From positions 2,232,001 to 2,296,000 of the forward strand of contig NZ_BNEL01000003.1 in the NCBI RefSeq assembly GCF_018327685.1: a stretch of 64,000 bases of DNA, read 5' to 3'. The notes under the pieces are model-generated. The model searched no databases, was not told where the DNA came from, and saw only the letters and a list, made by a program, of their open reading frames with translations. The translations under genes and the position numbers were made by a program. Of the stretch, positions 18,845 through 28,083 are shown in pieces. This DNA comes from Streptomyces sp. TS71-3. Its GTDB lineage: Bacteria > Actinomycetota > Actinomycetes > Streptomycetales > Streptomycetaceae. Position 1 is the stretch's first letter. The number at the start of each line of letters is the position of its first letter.

Positions 18845-20233
18845 TCACTTCCTGAGGAACGTCTTCCAGTCGGGCGCCTCGGCCGGGTCGAGGGTGCGCA
18901 GCCTGGCCAGTACCTCGGGGTCCTGGGCGTCCAGCCAGTCGCACAGCTCCCTGAAGGACACGCAGCGCACCTCCTTCCTGGTGCAGACGGACTTCACGAC
19001 GTCCTCCACGGCCTGCATGTAGATCGTGCCGTTCCACGTCTCGAAGTGGTTGCCGACGAAGAGCGGGGCACGGCTGCCGTTGTACACCCGCTCGAAGCCG
19101 TTCAGGTAACCCTCGCGGGTCTCGCGCTCCCACGCGGGGTAGCGCGCCGGGTCGCCTTCGGTCTCGTCGCCCGACTGGTTGTAGAGGAAGTTGAAGTCCA
19201 TCGACAGCACCTGGACGTCCTTGCCCGGGTAGGGCACGAGCTGCAACGGGAAGTCCCACACGCCGTCCTTCTTCGCCGGCCAGATCTGGAAGTCGCCCGG
19301 TGAGCTGGCGTCGTAGCGCCAGCCGAGCGACCTGGCCGCCGGCAGCAGGTTCTTCTGCCCCTCCAGGCACGGGGCCCGCCCGCCGGCCAGCTCCTCGCGG
19401 TAGTCGAAGGGCAGCGGTGGGATGTCCTTGAAGCCGGTGTTCGTCTTCCAGTTCTGAACGAACGAGTACGCCTGCGAGATCTCCTGCTTCCACTGCGCGG
19501 TGGTCCAGGTGCCGCCGCCGCCCGGGTCGGGGTCGCAGAAGTGGCCGTTGAAGTGCGTGCCGATCTCGTCCCCGTCCTGCCACGCCTCGCGCAGCTGCTC
19601 CAGGGTCCACCTGATGTGCTGGTCGGTGGGGAAGTCGATGGCGGCGGAGCCGGGCGCGTGCTCGGGCGGGTGGTAGAGGGTCCGGTGCGCCTTCGGCAGC
19701 AGGTAGATCCCGCTGAGGAAGAACGTCATATGGGCGTCGTTCTCCTCGGCGACCTTGCGGAACCGGGAGAAGAAGTGGTCGTCGTTCTCCAGCGCCCCGT
19801 CCCAGGAGAACACCACGAACTGCGGGGGCCTCTCGCCGGGTTTCAGCCTCTCGGGCTTCAACTGGCCGGGCTGCGGGCCGGTGTACGAGGTGGAGCCGTC
19901 GCCGATCACCCTCACCTTCCCGTCCCACGGCGGGGTCTGGCGGGCCGCCGGGGTGGGCGGCACCGGTTTCCGCGTCGCCTTCGCCGTCTCTCCGGCTCCG
20001 GCCGCGGCGTTCCCCTTCGCGGTGTCCTTCGCCGTGGTGTCGCCGGCCGTCGACGGGCTCTGGCAGCCGCCCACCAGCAGCCCGGCCAGTCCCGTGGCCG
20101 CCACCCCGCAGACGGCGGCGGCGCGGGCCCGGCGGCGTGCCCCAGGCCCTCCGCGGGCGATGTGCGCGCGCCGGCCGCGCGTGGTCCCGGCGTCGGCCTG
20201 GGCGGGGGATGTGCGTGTGCGTGTAGAGGGCAT
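18845..20233 (-). CDS. lipoprotein with polysaccharide-deacetylase-like domain
   Basis: 462 residues from ATG 20233 (CAGGAGACC before it). An arginine-rich start and hydrophobic stretch end in the lipobox LLVGGC (Cys57), followed by a Thr/Ala/Lys-rich linker to about 110. The catalytic domain has FVVFSWDGALEND and the zinc-binding type motif THFNGH, consistent with a NodB-like deacetylase anchored outside the cell. The C-terminal part (FVGNHFETWNGTIYMQAVEDVV) is family specific. It may modify a surface or peptidoglycan-linked polymer. Confidence 0.82.
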   Translation of the reverse strand: MPSTRTRTSPAQADAGTTRGRRAHIARGGPGARRRARAAAVCGVAATGLAGLLVGGCQSPSTAGDTTAKDTAKGNAAAGAGETAKATRKPVPPTPAARQTPPWDGKVRVIGDGSTSYTGPQPGQLKPERLKPGERPPQFVVFSWDGALENDDHFFSRFRKVAEENDAHMTFFLSGIYLLPKAHRTLYHPPEHAPGSAAIDFPTDQHIRWTLEQLREAWQDGDEIGTHFNGHFCDPDPGGGGTWTTAQWKQEISQAYSFVQNWKTNTGFKDIPPLPFDYREELAGGRAPCLEGQKNLLPAARSLGWRYDASSPGDFQIWPAKKDGVWDFPLQLVPYPGKDVQVLSMDFNFLYNQSGDETEGDPARYPAWERETREGYLNGFERVYNGSRAPLFVGNHFETWNGTIYMQAVEDVVKSVCTRKEVRCVSFRELCDWLDAQDPEVLARLRTLDPAEAPDWKTFLRK

Positions 20234-20581
20234 GGCGGTCTCCTGATTCGGTGAGGTCGGGTGCGGCACCACGGGCCGGTGCCGGCCGCCGGTCCGGTGG
20301 CACCGGTGCGCGGCCCGGCTCACCCTCCGGCTCCCCGGTGATGGCACCTGGCTCAAACGGTCACGGATCCGTCACGGATGCGCCGGTCCCGTGGGGGCAT
20401 CCGTGCCCCTCGTGCGGCCGCCCCGTGCGGCACCGGCGGGCTCCGCCGCGTCAAGGCACGCGGTGCGACTGTTACCGATCCGTCGAGAACCCATCGCACG
20501 GGTATCCAACGTGCTCCGTAACCTCCCGCGTCGGTACGGGGAGCGGCGAGCGCTCCTCGGGCGACCCGGCGGGGGGAACGC
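20234..20581. other. divergent intergenic region upstream of PBP operon
   Basis: No gene seen. It holds the GTCACGGAT direct repeats listed separately and the ribosome site GGCGGGGGG of the PBP gene. No clear -35/-10 pair was identified for either direction. Confidence 0.5.
20360..20379. promoter_or_regulatory. 11-bp-spaced direct repeat, candidate response-regulator site
   Basis: GTCACGGAT occurs at 20360-20368 and 20371-20379, a period of 11 bp (one helical turn), and a 7/9 match GTTACCGAT lies at 20471-20479. OmpR-family regulators typically bind such direct repeats, and one is encoded two genes downstream. Autoregulation is an inference. Confidence 0.4.
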
Positions 20582-22705
20582 ATGGACATACCGCGGCTTC
20601 TGCGGGGCGCGCGTGCGTGGCGGCGCGTGCTCCCGGCGTCGGGGCGGCGCCGGGCACTCGGGCTGCCCGGGCGGCACCGCTCGCTCACCCGGCGCTCCTG
20701 GCGCCGCGCGCTGCGTGCGTTACGCCCGAGCTACCCGCGGCCCGGCCGGCGCGGATGGCGGCGGTGGGTGCCGTCGCTCCGGCAGGCCCTGCTGGCCTGC
20801 GCCTGGGCCGTGCTCGCCCTGGCCGCCGCGACGGTGACCGCCTACGAACGGACCGGCATCCCCGCCGACCTGAACGCCTTCGCCACCCAGCAGGACAACG
20901 TCTACTACTGGGCCGACGGCACCGAGATGGCCCGCGTCGGGCCCGTGGACCGCCAGGAGATGCCGCTGGAGAGGATCCCCGCCGACGTCCAGTGGGCGGT
21001 GCTGTCGGCCGAGAACGCGTCCTTCTACACCGACCACGGCGTCTCACCGTCGGGCATCCTGCGGGCCGTGAAGGCGATGGCCACCGGCGGCGACACGCAG
21101 GGCGGCTCCACCATCACCCAGCAGTACGCCAAGAACGTCTACCTCAACCAGCGGCAGACCCTCTCCCGGAAGATCACCGAGATGGTCATCTCGATCAAGC
21201 TGGACGGGCGGCTGAGCAAGCGGCAGATCCTGGCGGGCTACCTGAACACGAGCTGGTTCGGCCGGGGCGCCTACGGGGTACAGCGCGCCGCCAAGGCCTA
21301 CTACGGCAAGGACGTCTCCCAGCTCGACGCCGGCGAGGCGGCCTTCCTCGCCACCGTGCTCAAGGGCGCCGGCCTCTACGACCCCGCCCTCGGCGCCGCC
21401 AACCACAAGCGGGCGGTGGACCGCTGGAACTGGGTGCTGGACCGGATGGTCGAGACCGGCCGGCTCACCGCGGCCGAGCGCGCCACGTACACCACCTTCC
21501 CGGAACCGCTGCCGCCACCGCGCCCCAAGGGCCTCAGCGGCCAGACCGGTTACCTGGTGGACACCGCGCGCACCTACACCGCGGCCCACAGCGGCCTCTC
21601 CGACGCGCAGCTCGACCTCGGCGGCTACCAGATCTACACGACCTTCGAGAAGCCGCGGGTCGACGCGCTGGCCGCCGCGGTGCGCGAACAGCGGAAATCG
21701 CTGCGCCCGGAGTCGCGCGAGGCCGACGGGAACGTGCGCACCGGAGCCGCCTCCGTCGCCGCCGACGGGCGCATACTCGCCCTCTACGGCGGCCCCGACT
21801 ACGTCACCCAGGGCTTCGACGACGCCAACATCTCCATCGTGCCCGCCGGCACCCTCTACGGCCCCTTCGTCTACGCGGCCGGACTCCGCGACGGACTGCT
21901 GCTCGAACGGGGCGCGCCCCGCACCCCCCTGACCCCCGCGAGGACGTACGACGGCGACAACAAGGCACCCGTGCGCACGCCGGAGGGCCCCTACTGGGAC
22001 CGGAACGGAAAGATCGTCAAAACCGTGAACGGCGGCAACCGCTCCTACGGCCGCATCAGCATCTCCCGGGCCGTCGCCCAGTCCGTCAACGCGCCCGTCG
22101 TCCAGCTGGGCATGGACGTCGGCCTCAACCGCGTGCGCCAGGCATCCATCGACGCCGGCCTGCTCCCCGGCAGCTTCGGCGAGCAGGTGCCCGCCTTCTT
22201 CCTCGGCACCGCCACCCCCAGCCCGATCCGCATGGCGAGCGCCTACGGCACGTTCCTCGCGTCCGGCACGCACACCGAGCCGTACTCAGTCGTGCGCATC
22301 ACCCACCACGGCTCCGCCGCCCCGGTCCACCGGCCCGCCCCCACCCACCCGTTCAGCCCGGCGGTCGCCCACGAGGTCGAGGCCGCGGTGCACGGCGGCA
22401 GCGGCGAGGGCACCGGGGCGCAGGGCACCGCCGGTGCCGGGACGCCCGGGGGCGCGACCACCGGCGCGGAGCGCGCCGGGCGGGCACCGTCCATGGCACG
22501 CACGGGCACGAGCACCGACGGCAGGGCGGGCTGGTGCATCGGCGACGACGGGAAGGCGGTGACCGCCGTCGCCGCCTTCCGGATCGACCCGAGGACCCAG
22601 CAACTCCAGTCGCTCGAAGGCCTTGCGGGGCACTCGGGCATGACGGCGGCCCGCACCTTCCCGAGCGCCGTCCTCGCCGGCTACACCCAGGAGATGACCA
22701 ACTGA
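20582..22705 (+). CDS. penicillin-binding protein with GT51 domain and degenerate transpeptidase site
   Basis: 707 residues. A basic cytoplasmic tail (1-62) and one membrane helix (about 66-88) precede a GT51 glycosyltransferase with catalytic Glu in AENASFYTDHG (144) and QGGSTITQQYAKN. The transpeptidase domain is recognisable (TGAASVAADGRILALYGG, SVNAP) but its SxxK tetrad, GSTFKPF in relatives, reads AGTLYGPF (422-429), so both catalytic Ser and Lys are gone, and KTGT reads RTGT. It should polymerise glycan without crosslinking. Leu47 is encoded by TTA (20720-20722), which makes translation depend on the bldA tRNA. The three genes downstream form a signalling unit. Confidence 0.88.
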   Translation: MDIPRLLRGARAWRRVLPASGRRRALGLPGRHRSLTRRSWRRALRALRPSYPRPGRRGWRRWVPSLRQALLACAWAVLALAAATVTAYERTGIPADLNAFATQQDNVYYWADGTEMARVGPVDRQEMPLERIPADVQWAVLSAENASFYTDHGVSPSGILRAVKAMATGGDTQGGSTITQQYAKNVYLNQRQTLSRKITEMVISIKLDGRLSKRQILAGYLNTSWFGRGAYGVQRAAKAYYGKDVSQLDAGEAAFLATVLKGAGLYDPALGAANHKRAVDRWNWVLDRMVETGRLTAAERATYTTFPEPLPPPRPKGLSGQTGYLVDTARTYTAAHSGLSDAQLDLGGYQIYTTFEKPRVDALAAAVREQRKSLRPESREADGNVRTGAASVAADGRILALYGGPDYVTQGFDDANISIVPAGTLYGPFVYAAGLRDGLLLERGAPRTPLTPARTYDGDNKAPVRTPEGPYWDRNGKIVKTVNGGNRSYGRISISRAVAQSVNAPVVQLGMDVGLNRVRQASIDAGLLPGSFGEQVPAFFLGTATPSPIRMASAYGTFLASGTHTEPYSVVRITHHGSAAPVHRPAPTHPFSPAVAHEVEAAVHGGSGEGTGAQGTAGAGTPGGATTGAERAGRAPSMARTGTSTDGRAGWCIGDDGKAVTAVAAFRIDPRTQQLQSLEGLAGHSGMTAARTFPSAVLAGYTQEMTN

Positions 22706-22761
22706 CCATGCCCATGTCCATGCCAGCCGATCCGGCCCCCCGGCTCACGCATACTGACCGC

Positions 22762-23451
22762 ATGTCGCGCGTCCTGCTCGTCGAAGACGATCCCGCCGTC
22801 CGCAGGGGCGTCCAGCTCGCCCTGCGGCACCACAGGCACGACGTGTGCGCCGCGGCCACCGGCGAGGAGGGGCTGAGGCTGCTCGCGTCGTTCCGCCCCG
22901 ACGTCGTCGTGCTCGACCTGATGCTGCCCGGCATCGGAGGTCTTGACGTCTGCCGGCGCATCAGGGAGCAGGACCAGGTCCCCATCATCATGGTGACCGC
23001 GAGGGGCGACGACATCGACGTGGTGGTCGGCCTGGAGGCGGGCGCCGACGACTACGTGGTCAAGCCCGTCAGGGCCCGCGTCCTGGAGGCCCGGATACGC
23101 GCGGTGCTGCGCAGGATCAGCGCACCGCCCCCGGGCACCGGGCGTCCCCGCGCCGAGGAGCACGGCGAGCTGACCATAGACCGGTCGGGACTCGTGGTCA
23201 CGCTCCGCGGCGCGCCGGTCGCCCTCGCCCCCTCCGAGCTGCGCCTGCTGCTGACGCTCTCGGCCTCCCCGGGACAGGTGCTCAGCCGCCAGCAACTCCT
23301 GGAGGCCGTCTGGGAGCACGGCTACCACGGCGACGTACGCCTGGTGGACGCCTGCGTGAAGAGGCTGCGGGGCAAGCTCGGCGAGCTGAGCGGCGACCCC
23401 CGGTACATCGAGACCGTGCGGGGCTTCGGCTACCGGTTCTGCTCGCGGTGA
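22762..23451 (+). CDS. OmpR-family response regulator (CseB-like)
   Basis: 229 residues: receiver domain with the phosphoacceptor Asp52 in VVVLDLMLPG and the acidic pair EDD (8-10), then a winged-helix C-terminus ending in ETVRGFGYRF. Start ATG 22762 matches the conserved MSRVLLVEDD; a longer form from 22708 is possible. A CATACT sequence 8 bp before the ATG could be the -10 box of a leaderless internal promoter. It is paired with the kinase whose start overlaps its stop (GTGA). Confidence 0.9.
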   Translation: MSRVLLVEDDPAVRRGVQLALRHHRHDVCAAATGEEGLRLLASFRPDVVVLDLMLPGIGGLDVCRRIREQDQVPIIMVTARGDDIDVVVGLEAGADDYVVKPVRARVLEARIRAVLRRISAPPPGTGRPRAEEHGELTIDRSGLVVTLRGAPVALAPSELRLLLTLSASPGQVLSRQQLLEAVWEHGYHGDVRLVDACVKRLRGKLGELSGDPRYIETVRGFGYRFCSR

Positions 23452-25064
23452 GGGCCGCCGTGGCGAGGTTTCCCCCGGCCGTCGGCGGGTTGCGCTTCCG
23501 GCTCGTGGTGGCCTTCGCGCTGGTCGCCGTCGTGAGCGCCCTGACCACCGGCGCCCTGGCCTTCCGGGAGGCCCGCACCAGCGTCCTCCAGCAGAGCCAG
23601 GACGCCGTGATCAAGCAGTTCCGCGACAGCGTCGACGCGCTGGCCCCCCAGATCCCCGCACGGCCGGACCAGCAGAGGCTCCAGAGCCTGGTCACCGAGG
23701 TGGCGCGGGCCCACCAGTCGCAGGGCTGGCAGGTGCTCGCCAGCTACGGCGACCTGCGCGCCGGCTCCTCCGGACCGGGGCCCTTCCGCCTGCTCACCGC
23801 CGACCTGCGGCAGTCCGTGCGGACCCGGCCGAACGCCGTGTTCCAGCGCGTGAGCGTCTACGGCAGGTCGAGGCTCGTCGTCGGCCTGCCGGTCGTCTAC
23901 GACACCGGCCAGGCCCTGCCGAGCGCGCTCTCCGGAGTGGTGCTGTACCTGATCGTGCCGCAGAGCGCCGAGCAGGCCTACGTCGGCGCGATCGTCGCGG
24001 CCATCGAGCACGCCGCCCTGTGGGCGCTCGCCCCGGCCGTGCTCCTGGCGCTGCTCGCCGCCCGCGGCGTCCTGCGGCCGGTGCGCGCGCTGCGCCGCGC
24101 CACCCGCCGGATGGCCGAGGGCGACCTCGGCGTCCGGCTCGCCGTGCGGGGCTCCGACGAGCTCGCCGACCTGTCGCGGTCCTTCAACGAGACCGCCGCG
24201 GCCCTGGAGCGCTCCGTGACGGAACTGCGCCGCCTGGAGGCCCAGGCGCGCCGCTTCGTCGCCGACGTCTCCCACGAGCTGCGCACCCCGCTGGCCGCGA
24301 TGTCGGCCGTCACCGACGTGCTCGACGACGAGCTGCCCGGCCTGGACCGCGAGACGGCCGACGCGGTGGGCCTGGTCAGCGAGGAGACCGGCAGGCTCAT
24401 CAGGCTGGTGGACGACCTCATGGAGATATCCCGCTTCGACGCGGGGGCCGTCCGCCTCAACCTCGACGAGATCGACCTCGCCGAGTCCGTCCGGCGCACC
24501 CTCGCCTCCCGTGGCTGGCTCGACCGGGTCGACGCCCGGCTGCCCGAACCCGGAGCGCTCCGTGCCCAGGTGGACCCGCGCCGCCTCGACGTCGTCGTGG
24601 CGAACCTGGTCGGCAACGCGCTGCGGCACGGCGAGCCGCCGGTGGTGGTCCGGCTGACCGTGCCGGACGGGCAGAAGGAAGGAGCATGGGTGCTGATCGA
24701 GGTGGCCGACCACGGCCGCGGCATCCCGCAGGCGGCGCTGCCGCACATCTTCGAGCGCTTCTACAAGGCGGACAGCACCCGGACCCGCAGCGAGAGCAGC
24801 GGCCTCGGCCTCGCCATCACGGCCGAGAACGTGCGCCTGCACGGCGGTCGGCTGCGTGTCGAGAACGGGGCCGGTGCGCTCGCCGCGGGCGGGGCGGGGA
24901 CGGATGCGCGGGAGGCCGCCATCAGGGGCGCCGTCTTCACCGTCGAGCTGCCGCTGCGCAGGCAGTCCCCGGCCCGTGCCGCCGGGGATCCGGCGGGGCT
25001 TGCCGGGAAGCCGCCCGCGCGCTGCCCGGCGGACGCCGCCGGAGAACGGCCGGGCCGCTCATGA
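23448..25064 (+). CDS. sensor histidine kinase (CseC-like)
   Basis: 538 residues. Membrane helices near 18-40 and 185-205 flank an extracytoplasmic sensor of about 145 residues; HAMP follows, then the dimerisation helix with His276 in VADVSHELRTPL and a HATPase domain (NLVGNALRHG, DHGRGIP, GLGLAI). The C-terminal 60 residues are an Ala/Gly/Pro-rich tail. The arrangement PBP-regulator-kinase-lipoprotein resembles the cell-envelope-stress Cse system of Streptomyces, where a lipoprotein tunes the kinase, but no sigma factor gene is adjacent. Confidence 0.9.
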   Translation: MRAAVARFPPAVGGLRFRLVVAFALVAVVSALTTGALAFREARTSVLQQSQDAVIKQFRDSVDALAPQIPARPDQQRLQSLVTEVARAHQSQGWQVLASYGDLRAGSSGPGPFRLLTADLRQSVRTRPNAVFQRVSVYGRSRLVVGLPVVYDTGQALPSALSGVVLYLIVPQSAEQAYVGAIVAAIEHAALWALAPAVLLALLAARGVLRPVRALRRATRRMAEGDLGVRLAVRGSDELADLSRSFNETAAALERSVTELRRLEAQARRFVADVSHELRTPLAAMSAVTDVLDDELPGLDRETADAVGLVSEETGRLIRLVDDLMEISRFDAGAVRLNLDEIDLAESVRRTLASRGWLDRVDARLPEPGALRAQVDPRRLDVVVANLVGNALRHGEPPVVVRLTVPDGQKEGAWVLIEVADHGRGIPQAALPHIFERFYKADSTRTRSESSGLGLAITAENVRLHGGRLRVENGAGALAAGGAGTDAREAAIRGAVFTVELPLRRQSPARAAGDPAGLAGKPPARCPADAAGERPGRS

Positions 25065-25774
25065 GGCGCCCCAGCGTGCCGGCCCGAGCGCGGGCGGGGG
25101 CGGCCGGTGCGGCGGTCCCACCGTGCCGCCCGCTGTCCGCGCGGCCCCGCCCACGGTCCTCGGCGCCTCGCCTGGCGGTCGTGGTGACCGTGGCGCTCGG
25201 CGCCGTCCTGCTCGCGGGCTGCGGTGTCACGCCGACCGGCGTCATCGAGGCCGGCGAGCCCGCCACCGGCATCTCCGCGGACCTCCGGCTCTACTTCACG
25301 GACGGTGGCGGGCTGGTGGGCGTGCCCCGCCGGGTGGACGGCGACGTGGACGCGGCCGACGCCGTCCGCCTGCTGTTCGCCGGGCCCACGGAGGAAGAGT
25401 CCGGGCGGCTCGGCACGGCACTGCCCCGTCCGGCCGGGCCACCGAAGGTCACGGTCGCCGGCTCCACCGTCGACATCGTGCTGCCCGAAGGGGTCGACGG
25501 CCTCAGCACGACGGCCAAGCAGCAGCTCGTGTGCACCCTTGCCGAGCTGCCGTACTGGAACGGGAAAGCAGGGGCGCCGCCCGGTGCCGACATCCACGAG
25601 GGCAGCCCGGGGGGCCTGGGCGGTACGGGCGGCCTGGGCGGTACGGGTGGCCAAGGTGGTCTTGGCGGTCACGGCAAGCCGGGGAGCCCGAGCCGGCACG
25701 GGGGCCTGGTCGTGCGCGTCGTCGGCGGCGGCGGGGAGACCGACCTGGGGATCGGTGCCTGCCCGTTCTTCTGA
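25061..25774 (+). CDS. lipoprotein with GerMN-like domain
   Basis: 237 residues, ATGA overlap with the kinase gene. The lipobox is VLLAGC (Cys54). Residues about 68-165 (ADLRLYFTDGGGLVGVPRR, AVRLLFAGPTEEE, STVDIVLPEGVDGLS) match the GerMN domain found in LpqB, the lipoprotein partner of the MtrB kinase. A glycine-rich insertion made of repeated GLGGTG units (about 184-205) follows. Its co-translation with the kinase suggests it is the signal-modulating lipoprotein of this two-component system. Confidence 0.75.
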   Translation: MRRPSVPARARAGAAGAAVPPCRPLSARPRPRSSAPRLAVVVTVALGAVLLAGCGVTPTGVIEAGEPATGISADLRLYFTDGGGLVGVPRRVDGDVDAADAVRLLFAGPTEEESGRLGTALPRPAGPPKVTVAGSTVDIVLPEGVDGLSTTAKQQLVCTLAELPYWNGKAGAPPGADIHEGSPGGLGGTGGLGGTGGQGGLGGHGKPGSPSRHGGLVVRVVGGGGETDLGIGACPFF

Positions 25775-25790
25775 AACTGAGGTTTCCATC

Positions 25791-25870
25791 GCGGCACTCG
25801 TACGTCCTGCCGCGGCAGTCGCACGCTCCACTGCGGTGCTCGCACGCCCTGCCGCGGCACGGATGCCCGT
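25791..25870. repeat. 21-bp period degenerate repeat downstream of lipoprotein gene
   Basis: Units beginning GCGGCACTCG, GCGGCAGTCG, GCGGTGCTCG and GCGGCACGGA start at 25791, 25812, 25833 and 25854. A period of 21 nt (seven codons) right after a stop codon suggests former coding sequence, or expansion like that in the glycine-rich part of the lipoprotein gene. Confidence 0.6.
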
Positions 25871-25981
25871 AGGCGTGGACGGGTGCCCGCGCCCGACCCG
25901 GGGACCGGTGCCCGCCCCTTCTCCCCGCCCTGAGACCCTGATCGTCGAACGGATGAGCGCACAGGACGAGGTGACAAGCCC

Positions 25982-27805
25982 ATGTTCACGACCAGGCCGA
26001 CCCTCCAAGGCACCTTCGGCATGGTGTCCTCCACCCACTGGCTGGCCTCGCAGACGGCGATGGCCGTGCTGGAGGACGGCGGCAACGCCTTCGACGCCGC
26101 GGTGGCGGCGGGCTTCGTGCTGCATGTCGTCGAACCCCACCTCAACGGTCCGGCGGGTGATCTGCCGGTCATCCTCGCGCCGGCCGGCGGAGAGGTCCGG
26201 GTGCTGTGCGGGCAGGGCGTCGCGCCCGCCGGCGCCACCATCGCCCACTACCGCTCCCTGGGCCTCGACCTGGTGCCGGGCACCGGACCGCTCGCCGCCG
26301 CCGTTCCGGGCGCCTTCGACGCCTGGATGCTGCTGCTGCGCGACCACGGGACCAAGCCCCTCGCGGACGTCCTCTCCTACGCCATCGGGTATGCCGAGGA
26401 CGGCCACCCGCCCGTGGAGCGCGTCCGCGACACCGTCGAGACGGTCCGGGAGCTCTTCGAGACGGAGTGGACGTCGTCGGCCGAGGTCTACCTGCCCGGG
26501 GGCAGGCCGCCGCGCCCCGGCGAGCTGCTGCGCAACCCCGCGCTCGCCGCGACCTGGCGGCGCCTGCTGAGCGAGGCGGAGGCCGCGGGAAGCGGCCGCG
26601 CCGAGCAGATCGAGGCGGCGCGCGGGATCTGGCGCACCGGCTTCATCGCCGAGGCGCTGGTGCGCCAGGCCCAGCGGCCCACCATGGACACCACGGGCAC
26701 GCGGCACGCCGGGACCCTCACCGCCGAGGACCTCGCGTCCTGGTCCGCCGGCTACGAGGACCCGGTGACGTACGACTGGCGCGGCTGGACGCTGTGCAAG
26801 GCGGGCGGCTGGTCCCAGGGCCCCGTGCTCCTCCAGCAGCTCGCCCTGCTGCCGCCCGAGCTGCCCGCCTACGGCTCCGCCGAGTACGTGCACATGCTCA
26901 TCGAGGGCTGCAAGCTCGCCATGGCCGACCGCGAGGCCTGGTACGGCGACGCCGCCGAGGTTCCCGTCGAGGCGCTGCTGTCGCCCTCGTACGCGGCCGA
27001 GCGGCGCGCCCTGATCGGCGAGAACGCCTCGCGTGAGCTGCGCCCCGGCAGCCCCGGCGGGCGCACCCCGGTGGTGTCCGCGCACGCGGTCTCGGTGGCC
27101 GCGGGCGGACCGGGCACCGACGCGCTCGGCCTCGCCGCGGGCGCGGGTGAGCCCACGGTGGCGAAGTCCGGCGAGGCCGTGGTGACACCGGACGGCGGCA
27201 CCCGCGGCGACACCTGCCACCTCGACGTGGTCGACCGCTGGGGCAACATGATCGCCGCCACCCCGAGCGGTGGCTGGCTCCAGTCCAACCCGGTCGTGCC
27301 GGAGCTGGGCTTCCCGCTCGGCACCCGGCTCCAGATGACCTGGCTCGACGAGGGCCTGCCCAGCTCCCTGACCCCCGGCAGGCGGCCCCGCACCACCCTC
27401 AGCCCGTCCCTCGCCCTGCGCGACGGCATACCCGTACTCGCCTTCGGCACGCCCGGCGGCGACCAGCAGGACCAGTGGCAGATGCACTTCTTCCTCTCCG
27501 TCGCCCTGCGCTCCGCGGTACGCGGCGGACTCGACCTCCAGGGCGCCATCGACGCCCCCAACTGGCACAACGACAGCTTCCCCAGCTCCTTCTACCCGCG
27601 CGGCATGACCCCCGCCGGCGTCACCGTCGAGTCCCGCACGCCCCCCGCCGTCATCGACGACCTCCGCCGCCGGGGCCACGACGTCACCATCGGCGATCCC
27701 TGGTCGGAGGGCCGCCTGTGCGCGGTCGCCCGCGACCCGGAATCCGGCGTCCTGTCGGCCGCGGCCAACCCACGCGGCATGCAGGGATACGCGGTCGGCC
27801 GCTGA
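25982..27805 (+). CDS. gamma-glutamyltransferase family enzyme, cytosolic
   Basis: 607 residues, no signal peptide, with GAGGTGAC before the ATG. The Ntn-hydrolase nucleophile is Thr411 in RGDTCHLDVVD (TTH in classical enzymes, TCH here), followed by GNMIAATPSGGW and, later, GTPGGDQQDQWQ. Such proteins mature by self-cleavage before the Thr. Intracellular homologues without signal peptides act in glutathione-like or oxamate/amide metabolism; the actual substrate is unclear. It stands alone between repeat-containing spacers. Confidence 0.82.
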   Translation: MFTTRPTLQGTFGMVSSTHWLASQTAMAVLEDGGNAFDAAVAAGFVLHVVEPHLNGPAGDLPVILAPAGGEVRVLCGQGVAPAGATIAHYRSLGLDLVPGTGPLAAAVPGAFDAWMLLLRDHGTKPLADVLSYAIGYAEDGHPPVERVRDTVETVRELFETEWTSSAEVYLPGGRPPRPGELLRNPALAATWRRLLSEAEAAGSGRAEQIEAARGIWRTGFIAEALVRQAQRPTMDTTGTRHAGTLTAEDLASWSAGYEDPVTYDWRGWTLCKAGGWSQGPVLLQQLALLPPELPAYGSAEYVHMLIEGCKLAMADREAWYGDAAEVPVEALLSPSYAAERRALIGENASRELRPGSPGGRTPVVSAHAVSVAAGGPGTDALGLAAGAGEPTVAKSGEAVVTPDGGTRGDTCHLDVVDRWGNMIAATPSGGWLQSNPVVPELGFPLGTRLQMTWLDEGLPSSLTPGRRPRTTLSPSLALRDGIPVLAFGTPGGDQQDQWQMHFFLSVALRSAVRGGLDLQGAIDAPNWHNDSFPSSFYPRGMTPAGVTVESRTPPAVIDDLRRRGHDVTIGDPWSEGRLCAVARDPESGVLSAAANPRGMQGYAVGR

Positions 27806-27840
27806 CGCCCCCTAGCGGCCCGCCCGAGAAGCCCTTGACA

Positions 27841-27880
27841 AGGGGCGCGGGGCTGTGTCGACATGCGGCTTCGCCGCGTG
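27841..27880. repeat. variant of dispersed Streptomyces intergenic repeat
   Basis: AGGGGCGCGGGGCTGTGTCG followed by a compact hairpin GCGGC-TTC-GCCGC (27865-27877). The first half matches the core of the copies at 4214 and 62750; the second half differs. It sits 35 bp after the gamma-glutamyltransferase stop and could act as terminator. Confidence 0.65.
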
Positions 27881-28083
27881 GGCGCGACAGGCCATGACGA
27901 TGCCGTCAGATCGCCACCGCCCCCAGGTACCCGCCCCTGCCGCCAACGGCCCACACGCGCATCGTGGGTTCCGAGCGCGCCCTCGCGCCCTCGCCCCCCG
28001 CGCCCCGCGCAAACCCGTTCCGCGACCCCCCGCCCCCGGGCATATCCTGTGCCGGTGGTCGGGGGCTGACGAAGGGGTCGAAG

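Noticed and set aside
24761..27679. 972-residue minus-strand frame opposite the kinase, lipoprotein and gamma-glutamyltransferase genes
   Set aside because: Antisense shadow of well-supported plus-strand genes.
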